From assembly GCF_020616555.1 (NCBI RefSeq), contig NZ_CP085173.1, forward strand, positions 1,116,001 to 1,180,000: 64,000 nucleotides of DNA, written 5' to 3'. How positions within the stretch are numbered: the stretch's first letter is position 1; the number at the start of each line of letters is the position of its first letter. The DNA is from Streptomyces longhuiensis (GTDB lineage Bacteria; Actinomycetota; Actinomycetes; Streptomycetales; Streptomycetaceae). Shown here one piece after another: positions 18,693-26,354 of this stretch. The position numbers were made by a program, and so were the translations under genes. Below the pieces are notes generated by a model. That model saw nothing but the letters and a program-made list of their open reading frames with translations. It had not been told where the DNA came from and ran no database searches.

Positions 18693-19001
18693 CTAGTCGA
18701 CGTCGCCCACGGCCACGTCTCCACCGCCGCGGCGCTCCGGGTTCAGACGCAGGGTCACGCGCTGGGCGGAGCGCTTCGACCGCTCCTGGCGGCCGTTGGC
18801 CTCCGCTACGCCGAACCGCAGGGCCCCGCCGCCATTTCGCGTGCGCACCAGCTCGATCTCGAACTCCGCGGTGATCTCGCCCAGCACGAAGCGCAACTCC
18901 GAGCCCTGGCCGCGGCGTTGCGCCTCCGACAGCTGGGAACGCAACACCTCGATGGCGTCAGCCAGGTCCAGCCAGTCCTCGTCGCGTTCCCTGCTCGCCA
19001 T
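18693..19001 (-). CDS. Trypco2 (trypsin-co-occurring domain 2) protein
   Basis: 102 residues from the ATG at 19001, with GAGGGG 5 bp upstream. The sequence WLDLADAIEVLRSQLSEAQR followed by GQGSELRFVLGEITAEFEIE is the Trypco2 pattern: a helix, then beta-strands (VTLRLNPE). Trypco2 is defined by its co-occurrence with trypsin-like effector proteins in NTP-dependent conflict systems and is thought to act as an adaptor or sensor for the protease-bearing partner. It is the first gene of the cassette. Confidence 0.88.
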   Translation of the reverse strand: MASRERDEDWLDLADAIEVLRSQLSEAQRRGQGSELRFVLGEITAEFEIELVRTRNGGGALRFGVAEANGRQERSKRSAQRVTLRLNPERRGGGDVAVGDVD

Positions 19002-19172
19002 GCCCTACCCCTCGTCGCGACTTCAGCATGCGCACCCAGTCTAGTGATCCCGGGTCACTCTCACCCCTACGAGCCGTCATCCCGCACGAAACGCGGACAG
19101 CGATCCGCGGACAGCCGGACCGCGGCCACTCCGTCGGCGCTGACCACGCGCCCTCCAGACGAGCTGGACGTG

Positions 19173-19862
19173 CTAGACGAGGTCGAGAACGGCCCGCAGT
19201 GCGTTCGGGCGTCGATCGACGGGCAGGTGGTCGACCAGATGAACGGGACACCCGAGCGCCGCGGCCCCGATGTCCGCGACGCGATCGTCGCCGACCATGA
19301 GGACCTCCTCGGGCGGCAGTCCGAGCTTGTCGCAGGCCACTTGGAAGAGCCCCGGATCCGGCTTCTGCATCCCGTGTTCGAAGGACAGGACGTACGCGTC
19401 GACGAGGCCGTCGACACCGTGGTCGCGGAAGACGGGCCGCAGGTCCCAGCCGATATTGCTCACCACGGCGACCGGAACGCCCCGCCCGCGCAGAGCACGT
19501 AGAGTCACCTCGGTGTCCGGATAGGGGCGCCATGCGGCCGCAGCGCGGTGCCGGTCGTACAGCGCCTCGGCCAGTTCCGCCGACGGGAGGGACGCCTCGC
19601 GGGCGAGAGCGGTGAACGCAGCACGGTGTTGCTCGGCGCTGAGGTCCCGTTCACGCCACAGCCCCTCGAGATGCGACGGCAGCGCGCGAGGCGGACCGCC
19701 TCCGGGCAGAGCCCCCGCCTCGGTCAATCGACCGGCACACGCGGCGAGTTCGTCCGCACTCATATCGAGTCCGGCCTCGGCGACCACCGCTCCCAGCCAC
19801 TCCGCAACCGACTCGATACGGAAAAGCGTCCCGGAAAAATCGAACATCACACCTTTGACCAT
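19173..19862 (-). CDS. HAD-superfamily hydrolase
   Basis: 229 residues from the ATG at 19862, preceded by GAGG at 9 bp; a GTG nine codons upstream lacks a ribosome-binding site. HAD motifs: MFDFSGTLFR (nucleophile Asp, general acid replaced by Ser-Gly-Thr spacing of the phosphatase type), VVSNIGWDLRPVF (motif II), MQKPDPGLFQVA (motif III Lys) and MVGDDRVADIGAAALG (motif IV). A small alpha cap follows motif I. Most likely a phosphatase acting on a small phosphometabolite. It stands alone. Confidence 0.88.
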   Translation of the reverse strand: MVKGVMFDFSGTLFRIESVAEWLGAVVAEAGLDMSADELAACAGRLTEAGALPGGGPPRALPSHLEGLWRERDLSAEQHRAAFTALAREASLPSAELAEALYDRHRAAAAWRPYPDTEVTLRALRGRGVPVAVVSNIGWDLRPVFRDHGVDGLVDAYVLSFEHGMQKPDPGLFQVACDKLGLPPEEVLMVGDDRVADIGAAALGCPVHLVDHLPVDRRPNALRAVLDLV

Positions 19863-19963
19863 GCCGGTGATCCTCGCCTTCCCCGTCACCGGTACGCAAG
19901 CCCGGCAGGGGGCCAGGAAACGGACGAGGCCGTCGGCGCCTACGTCACGAGTTGGCGCCTACG

Positions 19964-20845
19964 TCACGACTTCCGGTACGTCACCAGCGGTGTGGCGTCA
20001 CCGAGGTTCCTGAGCTCCATCGGCGCGTCCGCGGTCGCCACCACGTACTCGGAATTGAACTCCTCGGGCGGGCAGTACGTGGTCTTCTCGCCCTCCAGGA
20101 GCTTGGCTCCCCTGGGCTGTACGCGGTCCTCCCAGATGTTGATCAAGTCCATGCGGACCTTGCACGGGGGACCCTTGAGCATCTCGACCGTGGCCGACGC
20201 GGGCACGTTGAGCCTGCTCTGCCGGAAGGTCACCTGGTGGCTGCCGTCCTCGGCGCGCCAGGTGCCGAGGAACCGTTCGCCGAGCTTCTTGTACGTGGTC
20301 GCGACCTCGCCGAAACCCTTGCCCGCGCGCCAGTCGAGCGTCGTCGTGCCGGCCCATGACTTGGTCGAGAACGTCGCCGACTTCCCGTTCCGGGCGATGT
20401 CGACCCGGTCCCAGCCGTCCCAGTTCTTGGCCATGTGGGTGTCCCACTTCCCCAGTCCCCCGGTGCCGACGGCGGCGACGCTCTCCGTCGGCGGCTCGCC
20501 GTCCCGGCAATACTGTCCGAAGTTGGCGCGGACGGTGACGGTGGTGCGTTCTGCCTTCAGGTCGATGCCTCGGCAGGGGTCGGCCTTGGTGGTGTAGACC
20601 GTCTTCGACTTGGACCAGGGCTTTCCGCCGGCGCTCCGGTGCCGTTCGAGCAGGCCCCTACCGGCCTGGTAGCGCAGGGAGACGCGGCGTCCGTCGGACA
20701 GTTCGACGACCGCCTCGTCATCGGTGTCCTTGACGACCCGCGACGCCCCGGCCGGCGCGGCCGAGGCGTCGCTCTGACAGGCGGTGATGCCGGCTGTGGC
20801 CAACAGCACGGCCCCGGCGACACCGAAGACACACTCGCGTTGCAT
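19964..20845 (-). CDS. Secreted lipoprotein of unknown function
   Basis: 293 residues with a type II signal peptide: LLATAGITAC, where Cys23 would be acylated and anchored to the outer face of the membrane. Four further Cys residues (CRG, YCRDG, PCKV, YCPP) could form two disulfides. I do not recognise the family. It is rich in beta-strand and Trp residues, compatible with a small extracellular binding domain. It has no operon partner; the next gene downstream on the same strand is the HAD gene 101 bp away. Confidence 0.75.
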   Translation of the reverse strand: MQRECVFGVAGAVLLATAGITACQSDASAAPAGASRVVKDTDDEAVVELSDGRRVSLRYQAGRGLLERHRSAGGKPWSKSKTVYTTKADPCRGIDLKAERTTVTVRANFGQYCRDGEPPTESVAAVGTGGLGKWDTHMAKNWDGWDRVDIARNGKSATFSTKSWAGTTTLDWRAGKGFGEVATTYKKLGERFLGTWRAEDGSHQVTFRQSRLNVPASATVEMLKGPPCKVRMDLINIWEDRVQPRGAKLLEGEKTTYCPPEEFNSEYVVATADAPMELRNLGDATPLVTYRKS

Positions 20846-20854
20846 CTACGTCCC

Positions 20855-20956
20855 TCAATTATCGAAGTGAGCTCTTGGACAACTGACGCGCGCCGGGCCG
20901 GAACCGTTGCACGACTCGCCCATCTTCCACTCCTGGGGCGGGGCGACGGCCGTCAT
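20855..20956 (-). CDS. Possible 33-residue ORF coupled to the YCII gene
   Basis: The ATG at 20956 overlaps the stop of the YCII gene (TGATG), and the frame runs 33 codons (MTAVAPPQEWKMGESCNGSG...). It has two Cys residues and no recognised motif. The overlap is the only argument that it is translated, so it may be chance. Confidence 0.22.
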   Translation of the reverse strand: MTAVAPPQEWKMGESCNGSGPARVSCPRAHFDN

Positions 20957-21504
20957 CACCGCCTGCCACCGAACTGCCAGTTGTGGACTTCGATCTCGGC
21001 GTAGAGACCCACGGTCAGCACCGCGCATGCCGTGTCGGGGTCCGGCGCCCGGACCAGTGCCGCCGTGCCCAGCCAGGTGACGCCGTCGTCGGACAGCAGA
21101 GGCCCGTACGCGATCAAGTCGTCCTGTTCGGCAGGCACATCGAGGTCGGCGGACTGCCCCGCACCAAGGCCGAGCACCAGGTAACGGTTGCCTTCGGTCG
21201 GCCCGCCGGGGTAGTCCCACATGGTGCGCCCGAGCCTGTTGTCCCATCGGCGCAGCATCACGTCCCGGTACACGCCGGCCTGATAGCCGGGTTCGTCGAA
21301 CGCGAACGCGCGTGCCGCGGCGGTGTCCGGCAGGTCGACGATGTGCACACTCCCCGTCGGCTCCTCACCGTCGCCGCTGAGCGTCGGGCCTCGCGCGATC
21401 AGCTCTTTGGCGTACTGGTCCATGTAGGACCAGTGCTCTTCCAGCAACTCTTGGCGTAGCGCAAGGGAGTCGAGACGATCGCGGTGGTAGCAGAAGAACT
21501 CCAT
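20956..21504 (-). CDS. YCII-domain protein
   Basis: 182 residues from the ATG at 21504, where GGAG lies 9 bp upstream; Met residues further upstream give no better match. MEFFCYHRDRLDS and SGDGEEPTGSVHIVDLPDTA AARAF-type sequence place it with YCII/YciI-like ferredoxin folds. The second half repeats the fold loosely (GPLLSDDGVTWLGTAALV), suggesting a tandem arrangement. YCII proteins are small enzyme-like or binding domains; the role here is unknown. Confidence 0.75.
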   Translation of the reverse strand: MEFFCYHRDRLDSLALRQELLEEHWSYMDQYAKELIARGPTLSGDGEEPTGSVHIVDLPDTAAARAFAFDEPGYQAGVYRDVMLRRWDNRLGRTMWDYPGGPTEGNRYLVLGLGAGQSADLDVPAEQDDLIAYGPLLSDDGVTWLGTAALVRAPDPDTACAVLTVGLYAEIEVHNWQFGGRR

Positions 21505-21610
21505 GCGGACACTCTCCACCATCATGTCCCGCGTCATCTCGCAGTCGTCCTCATTCGGCCTGCGAGCAAGGTCACCAGAAACGGGCAGCCACTTGGACGG
21601 ACAGGTCGGC

Positions 21611-21701
21611 CGGATCGGGCCGGCCAACCGGATCGGGCCGGCCAGCGGGCCCGGCGGTCGTCCGGCCCAGCGGTCGTCCGGCCCGGCGGTCGTCCGGGGA
21701 G
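21611..21701. repeat. Two short tandem-repeat blocks
   Basis: Two copies of a CGGATCGGGCCGGCC unit (21611-21644) are followed by three 16-bp units of the GCGGTCGTCCGGCCC type (starts at about 21654, 21670 and 21686). They lie in a 240-bp gap between the AhpD-like and YCII genes. No gene is evident in the gap. Confidence 0.65.
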
Positions 21702-21743
21702 CACCGCCGGGCCAGGCACACCTCATCGTCCGTCCAGACCGGG

Positions 21744-22217
21744 TTATCCCAGCTGGCCGGGCTGGTAGTCGCCGGCCGGCGTCTGGACGATGACGTTCCC
21801 ACGGTTGAACGCGTTGATGATGGCGATCTGCGACACCAGGGCGACGAGCTGGTCCTCGTCGTAGTACTTGGCGGCATTCGCCCAGACCTCGTCCGGGACA
21901 CCACCGGCCGCATCGGCGAGGCGGGTCCCCTGCTCCGTCAGCTCCAGCGCCGCGCGCTCGGCCTCGGTGTAGACCGTGGCCTCCCTCCACGCCGCGACCA
22001 GGTTGAGGCGCGTCGAGGTCTCACCGGCGGCAGCGGCGTCCTTGGTGTGCATGTCGAGGCAGCCGCCGCACCCGTTGATCTGGCTGGCGCGGATCTTCAC
22101 CAGTTCCAGCGTCGCGTGCGGCACCGAAGACTCGGCGAGTACCTGGTTCGCCGCGATGATGTGCTTCCAGATCTTCATGGCCGTCGGGTTGCCGAACATG
22201 TTCAAACGGGCGTTCAT
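21744..22217 (-). CDS. Carboxymuconolactone decarboxylase / AhpD-like peroxidase-fold protein
   Basis: 157 residues. It has the AhpD core CGGCLDMH with Cys50, Cys53 and His57, preceded by HATLELVKIRASQINGC; this is the redox-active pair of alkyl-hydroperoxidase D-like proteins. It should use the vicinal thiols to reduce peroxides or accept electrons in the cytosol. It ends 240 bp before the divergent region of repeats. The RBS region (GGAGGAG in reverse, just upstream of 22217) supports the ATG start. Confidence 0.88.
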   Translation of the reverse strand: MNARLNMFGNPTAMKIWKHIIAANQVLAESSVPHATLELVKIRASQINGCGGCLDMHTKDAAAAGETSTRLNLVAAWREATVYTEAERAALELTEQGTRLADAAGGVPDEVWANAAKYYDEDQLVALVSQIAIINAFNRGNVIVQTPAGDYQPGQLG

Positions 22218-22282
22218 CGTGAACTCCTCCGTCGTTGCCGATGTCTACACCCCTATGACGAAACGGCTCCGCGCGCTGTGAC

Positions 22283-22645
22283 ATGGCCGCATGTGACCTG
22301 CGTCTCCACGTCATGTGCTGTGGGATCACCTCGGTCTTCATGCAGAACGGAGGCTTCGGCGGGGCGGCGTGGAACATCGCGACCCTCGCCGCCGTCGCGG
22401 GCTTCGCCGAGTGGTTCTGGGGTGAGCCGCTGACGCTCTGTCTGTTCGCGGCGGGCATTCTGCTGCCCGAGCGGGTCGACGCGCTGTGGGGCGAGACCTC
22501 CCGCAGCACCGACCCTCGTATCTTCGCGGGCAGCTCGGGCGCGACGTACTTCCTGGGCGCGACGCTCGCCGCGGCGCTGCTGCTGCGTGGTGGCGCCGAC
22601 GAGGTGCCCGACAAGGGTTCCCAAGGCGCGGGACCCGACGCCTAG
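22283..22645 (+). CDS. Small membrane protein, possibly the front part of a disrupted gene
   Basis: 120 residues with three hydrophobic segments (AAWNIATLAAVAGFAEWFW, LTLCLFAAGILLP, ATYFLGATLAAALLL). Start TSVFMQNGGFGG faintly resembles the first TM helix of rhomboid-like proteins, but no catalytic Ser-His pair is visible. The frame stops at TAG (22643-22645), yet the same frame continues with another hydrophobic stretch (LLALAVPVLGPAMWL) to 23026. The gene may therefore be broken by a nonsense codon, or may be one of two small proteins. Identity uncertain. Confidence 0.4.
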   Translation: MAACDLRLHVMCCGITSVFMQNGGFGGAAWNIATLAAVAGFAEWFWGEPLTLCLFAAGILLPERVDALWGETSRSTDPRIFAGSSGATYFLGATLAAALLLRGGADEVPDKGSQGAGPDA

Positions 22646-23039
22646 GGCTCAGCCGACGAGGGCTCGTCCCGCCGGATCGCTCGCAAGACCGCCCGCACGC
22701 CCGCCGGTAAGAACCGCCTGCTCGCGCTCGCCGTGCCCGTGCTCGGGCCGGCGATGTGGCTCACCCAGGAGAACGGCCACGGGCTGGTCGCCTGCTACGG
22801 GTTCACCCTCGGGGCACGCGCCTGGGTCGCGTTCCGTACGGTCCTGCGCCCGGACCGCGACCTGCGACAGCCGCCGCGCACGACGATGGCCCGCTGGCCG
22901 GGCTCGTCGGCCGCCGGGCCCGGAGCGCCGCGTAGCGGGAGCTCCCGCCCCCGGCCGCATCTCCCTCCGCCCCAACATCGCCGTCGCGGACACGGCGTCA
23001 TATCCGGGCTCCGTCCCCGGCGGTAAGTACCCTGCACGC

Positions 23040-23384
23040 ATGATCAACGGCGCTCACGTCATCATCTACAGCCAGAACGCGGAGGCGGACCGCGCCTTCT
23101 TCAGGGATGTTCTGGGGTATCCGCACGTCGATGCCGGCGACGGCTGGCTCATCTTCAAGCTGCCTCCGGCCGAGGTGGCGGTCCACCCCTCCGACGCACC
23201 GTCACACGAGCTGTACCTGATGTGCGATGACGTCAACGCGACGGTCGATGAGCTCTCGGCGAAAGGGGTCACCTGCGCCCCGGTCACGAACGCCGGCTGG
23301 GGCCTCAAGACCGGGATCCGGCTGCCGGGCGGCGGCGAGCTGGGCCTCTACCAGCCGCGCCACGAAACGGCCCACAACCTCTGA
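23040..23384 (+). CDS. VOC-superfamily protein
   Basis: 114 residues from the ATG at 23040. It shows the VOC pattern MINGAHVIIYSQNAEADRAF with FFRDVLGYPHVDAGDGWLIF and a C-terminal GGGELGLYQPRH. Metal-ligand candidates are His6 and the Glu in the final strand. It is a stand-alone gene. Function could be drug binding or a small-molecule isomerase; the family is too broad to say. Confidence 0.85.
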   Translation: MINGAHVIIYSQNAEADRAFFRDVLGYPHVDAGDGWLIFKLPPAEVAVHPSDAPSHELYLMCDDVNATVDELSAKGVTCAPVTNAGWGLKTGIRLPGGGELGLYQPRHETAHNL

Positions 23385-23442
23385 CGACCTCTCCACGGCC
23401 GGATGGCCAGGGTCGGATGGCCACGGTCGGATCGGCTGCCTG

Positions 23443-24012
23443 TCAGGCCCGCGGAATGGCGCGTCCCGTGGGTCGGTACTCCATCACCAGCACCCTGCCG
23501 TCCAGGTCATGATGGCTCACCAGCTCCAGGTCGGCCGACCCCACACCCTCGAACAACGGCTCGCGGCCCGACTCCCCCACGAGCAGTGGAAAGGTCGTCA
23601 GCCTCAGGCGGTCCACGAGGCCCGCTTCGAGGAGTTGCCGGACCACGGACAGACTGCCCATGGTCCGCAGGGGCACATGGCCCTCGCTCTTGAGCCGGGT
23701 GACCTCGGCGATCAGGTCGTCGTGGCACACGCGTGTGTCCTGCCATGAGACCGTGTTCAGCGTCGACGAGAAGACGACCTTGTCCACTCCGGGCACCGGG
23801 TCCGTGCCCGCGCCATCCGTCTCCCCGGAGAGGCCCGCGAGGGCCTCGTAGGTGCGCCGCCCCATGAGCACCAGCTGCGGCCCGGCCAGTTCCTCGCGGA
23901 TCCACTCCTCGAGCATGGGCCCGTCGTAGCCGAAGTAGGCGGGCGATGTCGCGCTGCCGGCATACCCGTCAACCGAGACGAACACATCGACGGTGAGTGT
24001 CTGCATGGCCAT
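23443..24012 (-). CDS. Dihydrofolate reductase-like (RibD C-terminal) protein
   Basis: 189 residues: TVDVFVSVDGYAGS, GPQLVLMGRRTYEAL and MGSLSVVRQLLEAGLVDRLR are the NADPH- and substrate-binding blocks of the RibD C-terminal/DHFR-like family. These NADPH-dependent reductases act on pteridine- or pyrimidine-like substrates and are numerous in actinobacteria. It overlaps no neighbour, ends 58 bp after the VOC gene and converges with it. Substrate unknown. Confidence 0.88.
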   Translation of the reverse strand: MAMQTLTVDVFVSVDGYAGSATSPAYFGYDGPMLEEWIREELAGPQLVLMGRRTYEALAGLSGETDGAGTDPVPGVDKVVFSSTLNTVSWQDTRVCHDDLIAEVTRLKSEGHVPLRTMGSLSVVRQLLEAGLVDRLRLTTFPLLVGESGREPLFEGVGSADLELVSHHDLDGRVLVMEYRPTGRAIPRA

Positions 24013-24141
24013 ACCTCCGAACGGCTCGCACCTTCCGTGCCACGTCCGCTCCCATCGGCCGTGGCCTCCAGTAGAGACGTCGGAGCGGCATCGCGTGATT
24101 CGACCTGTTCAGCCAACCACGTCGCCCGCTCCTCCGGGTCG

Positions 24142-25137
24142 CTACGAGCCGCTGTCCGTGGGGCGATGCGCGATCCACAGCTGGCGCGTGGAGCGCACCA
24201 CCAGGTCGTCGCGACGGCGTACGTCCGCGGGGCCCCCGTTCACCAGAGTGTCCAGCGCTTCCAGGTCGGCCGGGTCGATGCGGCCGGCCAGTGGGCCGCG
24301 GATGCGGCTGAGCGTGCCGTGCGCGTAGAGCCCGGCGCTGCCGCCCGGCTCCGGGCGCAGTTCGAGACTCTCCGTGCGTTCGTCCTCCAGGGTGAATCCG
24401 GCCGATGCCAGCAGTGCGCCCCAGTCGGCTCCCATGTGGGGTAGCTCTTCGTCGTGCAGCGTCGTGAGGGCTTCGCGGCAGCGGCCTTCCAGTCCGGGGC
24501 GCTCCGGTACCGCGTCGTCGGCGAGGAAACGTGGCATCCCGTCCAGTTCGGCGATGGCCAGAACTCCGCCCGGGCGCAGCGCCTCGAAGATGATGCCGAG
24601 GGTCGCCGTGGGGTCGTCCATGTGGTGCATGGAGGCGGAGGCCCATACGAGGTCCGCGTCAGCGACGCCCGGAAGGCTCGTACCGGCGTCCGCTTCCAGC
24701 GGGTGGACGCGCGAGTCCAGGTTCTTGGCGGCGGCGGTTCGGGTCAGCTGTTCCAGCATGTGGGCGGAGCTGTCCACGGCCGTCACCTGGGCGGAGGGGA
24801 ACTGCTTCAGCAGGGCGAACGTCCCGGTGCCGCTACCGGCACCGAGGTCCACGATCCGCTTGACGTCGTCCCCGGCCGCTTCGGCGATGGAACGCATCGA
24901 GGCAGCGAGGTAGGGCGCGAACAGTTCGGCATCGAGGTCGAGCAGTTCCGCGAGGCCGTCCTGCTCATGCTCATGCGTATGGGTGCCGTGGCCTTCATGC
25001 GCATGTGTGCCGTGACCATGGGAGTCATGGGCGCCGTGGCCGTTCTCGTGGGACCCCTGCCCGTGCGGCTGGGAGTGTGCGGGGGAACCGTGCGGTGCGG
25101 GCGTGGGGTGCGTCATGACATCGACCGTACGCGCCAT
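24142..25137 (-). CDS. SAM-dependent methyltransferase with a His-rich N-terminus
   Basis: 331 residues from the ATG at 25137 (an in-frame ATG at 25116 is also possible). Residues 10-60 are crowded with His, Gly and Glu (HGQGSHENGHGAHDSHGHGT), a likely metal-binding tail. The class I fold follows: motif I VDLGAGSGTGTF, motif II TAVDSSAHML, post-motif DADLVWASASMHHMDD and LRPGGVLAIAELDG. It should transfer methyl from SAM to a small molecule or protein. The His-rich tail suggests binding of Ni, Zn or Cu. No partner gene. Confidence 0.85.
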   Translation of the reverse strand: MARTVDVMTHPTPAPHGSPAHSQPHGQGSHENGHGAHDSHGHGTHAHEGHGTHTHEHEQDGLAELLDLDAELFAPYLAASMRSIAEAAGDDVKRIVDLGAGSGTGTFALLKQFPSAQVTAVDSSAHMLEQLTRTAAAKNLDSRVHPLEADAGTSLPGVADADLVWASASMHHMDDPTATLGIIFEALRPGGVLAIAELDGMPRFLADDAVPERPGLEGRCREALTTLHDEELPHMGADWGALLASAGFTLEDERTESLELRPEPGGSAGLYAHGTLSRIRGPLAGRIDPADLEALDTLVNGGPADVRRRDDLVVRSTRQLWIAHRPTDSGS

Positions 25138-25149
25138 TTCGTTCCGCGC

Positions 25150-25165
25150 ATAAGGCCTTGCCTAT
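25150..25165 (-). promoter_or_regulatory. Candidate operator resembling the ArsR site
   Basis: ATAAGGCCTTGCCTAT lies 12-28 bp upstream of the methyltransferase start. Its right half TTGCCTAT is identical to the right arm of the ArsR operator at 11600-11607 and the left half ATAAGGC is close to ATAGGCAA. It may be shared control or coincidence. Confidence 0.28.
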
Positions 25166-25175
25166 GACGCAAGAA

Positions 25176-25210
25176 GATCCCTTGCCCGACGGCCTCCTGC
25201 GCAAGGGATC
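25176..25210. terminator. Hairpin downstream of the epimerase gene
   Basis: A perfect 10-bp inverted repeat (GATCCCTTGC at 25176-25185 with GCAAGGGATC at 25201-25210) and a 15-nt loop lie about 140 bp past the epimerase stop and 40 bp upstream of the methyltransferase start. It is probably a terminator for the epimerase operon, although it could lie in the methyltransferase leader. Confidence 0.5.
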
Positions 25211-25349
25211 ACGGCCTTGCGCGCCTCACGCGGCGGGTCACCCGACGAGCAGTCCTCCTCCCCCAACCGCCGGACACACCGCACCCCCACACCCTGGCCC
25301 AGACCTGGGCACCGGCCCCTGGCTCAGGCCCGCATACCGGCCCCCTGAC

Positions 25350-26354
25350 TCAGACTTGATACCGGCCCGGCGCGAACAGCGCGATGTTCTCGGCCACCCA
25401 CTGCGACGTCCGCTTCAGCCCGTCCTCCAGGGACACTTCGGGCTGCCACCCCGCCCACTCGCGTGCCCTCGCGTTGTCGGACAGCAGGCGCTCCACCTCG
25501 CTGCCTGACGGCCGCAGGCGCGCCGGGTCCACGACCACCTTCGCGTCGCGGCCGGACGCGGCGATCAGCGCCGTCGCCAGGTCCCCGACGGAGATCTCCC
25601 GCCCGGTACCGAGGTTGACCGCCTCGCCGAGCGCCCGGTCGCAGTCCGCGAGCGCCAGGAAACCGGCCGCGGTGTCGGTGACGTAGGTGAAGTCACGGGT
25701 CGGGGTGAGAGAGCCGAGCCTGATCTCCGTTGCACCCGCGTGCAGTTGGGACAGAATTGTCGGTATCACGGCACGCGCGGACTGCCGCGGACCGTAGGTG
25801 TTGAACGGCCGCACCACCGTCACCGGCAGTTCGAAGGCGTGCCAGTGCGACAGCGCCATCATGTCCGCGCCGATCTTGGAGGCGGAGTAGGGGGACTGCG
25901 GCTGGAGCGGATGCGTCTCGCTGATGGGGGCGGTCAGCGCGGTCCCGTACACCTCGCTGGTGGAGGTGTGCAGCAGGCGGCGGACGGAGTGGCGGCGGCA
26001 GGCCTCGGTGATGTTCTCGGTGCCGACGACGTTCGTCTGGACGTAGGCGCCGGGCGAGTCGTAGCTGTACGGGATGCCGATGAGCGCGGCCAGGTGGAAC
26101 ACCGTGTCGCAGCCGGACACGGCGTCCATCACGCGGCCCGCGTCGCGTACGTCGCCCGCGATCATCTCGACGGGGCTGTGCGGGTCGCTCAGGTAGCGCG
26201 CCAGATTGCCCTTCTCCGCGTACGGCTTGTAGTGCACCATCGCGCGGACCCTCGCCCCTCGCTCCACGAGCATGTCGACGAGTGTCGAGCCGATGAATCC
26301 CTCGGCGCCGGTGACGAGGACGGTGCGGTTGTTCCAGTGGCTGTGGTCGGTCAT
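25350..26354 (-). CDS. NAD-dependent epimerase/dehydratase (extended SDR)
   Basis: 334 residues. NAD-binding GAEGFIG is at 16-22; active-site TSTSEVYG and YSASK match GDP-/UDP-sugar epimerases and dehydratases such as GalE, RmlB and WbpP. It likely remodels a nucleotide sugar in the cytosol. Its ATG overlaps the stop of the MurG-like gene by 4 bp (26351-26354), so both are co-translated. The pairing of a lipid-II-type GlcNAc transferase with a sugar-nucleotide epimerase points to a modified peptidoglycan or envelope glycan. Confidence 0.88.
   Translation of the reverse strand: MTDHSHWNNRTVLVTGAEGFIGSTLVDMLVERGARVRAMVHYKPYAEKGNLARYLSDPHSPVEMIAGDVRDAGRVMDAVSGCDTVFHLAALIGIPYSYDSPGAYVQTNVVGTENITEACRRHSVRRLLHTSTSEVYGTALTAPISETHPLQPQSPYSASKIGADMMALSHWHAFELPVTVVRPFNTYGPRQSARAVIPTILSQLHAGATEIRLGSLTPTRDFTYVTDTAAGFLALADCDRALGEAVNLGTGREISVGDLATALIAASGRDAKVVVDPARLRPSGSEVERLLSDNARAREWAGWQPEVSLEDGLKRTSQWVAENIALFAPGRYQV

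Noticed and set aside
16413..19502. 1029-codon plus-strand frame opposite the trypsin-NTPase-TPR gene
   Set aside because: No start signal or domain; it crosses three real minus-strand genes; composition fits a mirror of codon bias.
21611..21701. CRISPR-like array
   Set aside because: Units are 15-16 bp without unique spacers of constant length, so this is a plain tandem repeat.
25158..25508. Plus-strand ORF upstream of and overlapping the epimerase end
   Set aside because: Pro/His/Arg-rich with no RBS; it overlaps a hairpin and the epimerase 3' end.
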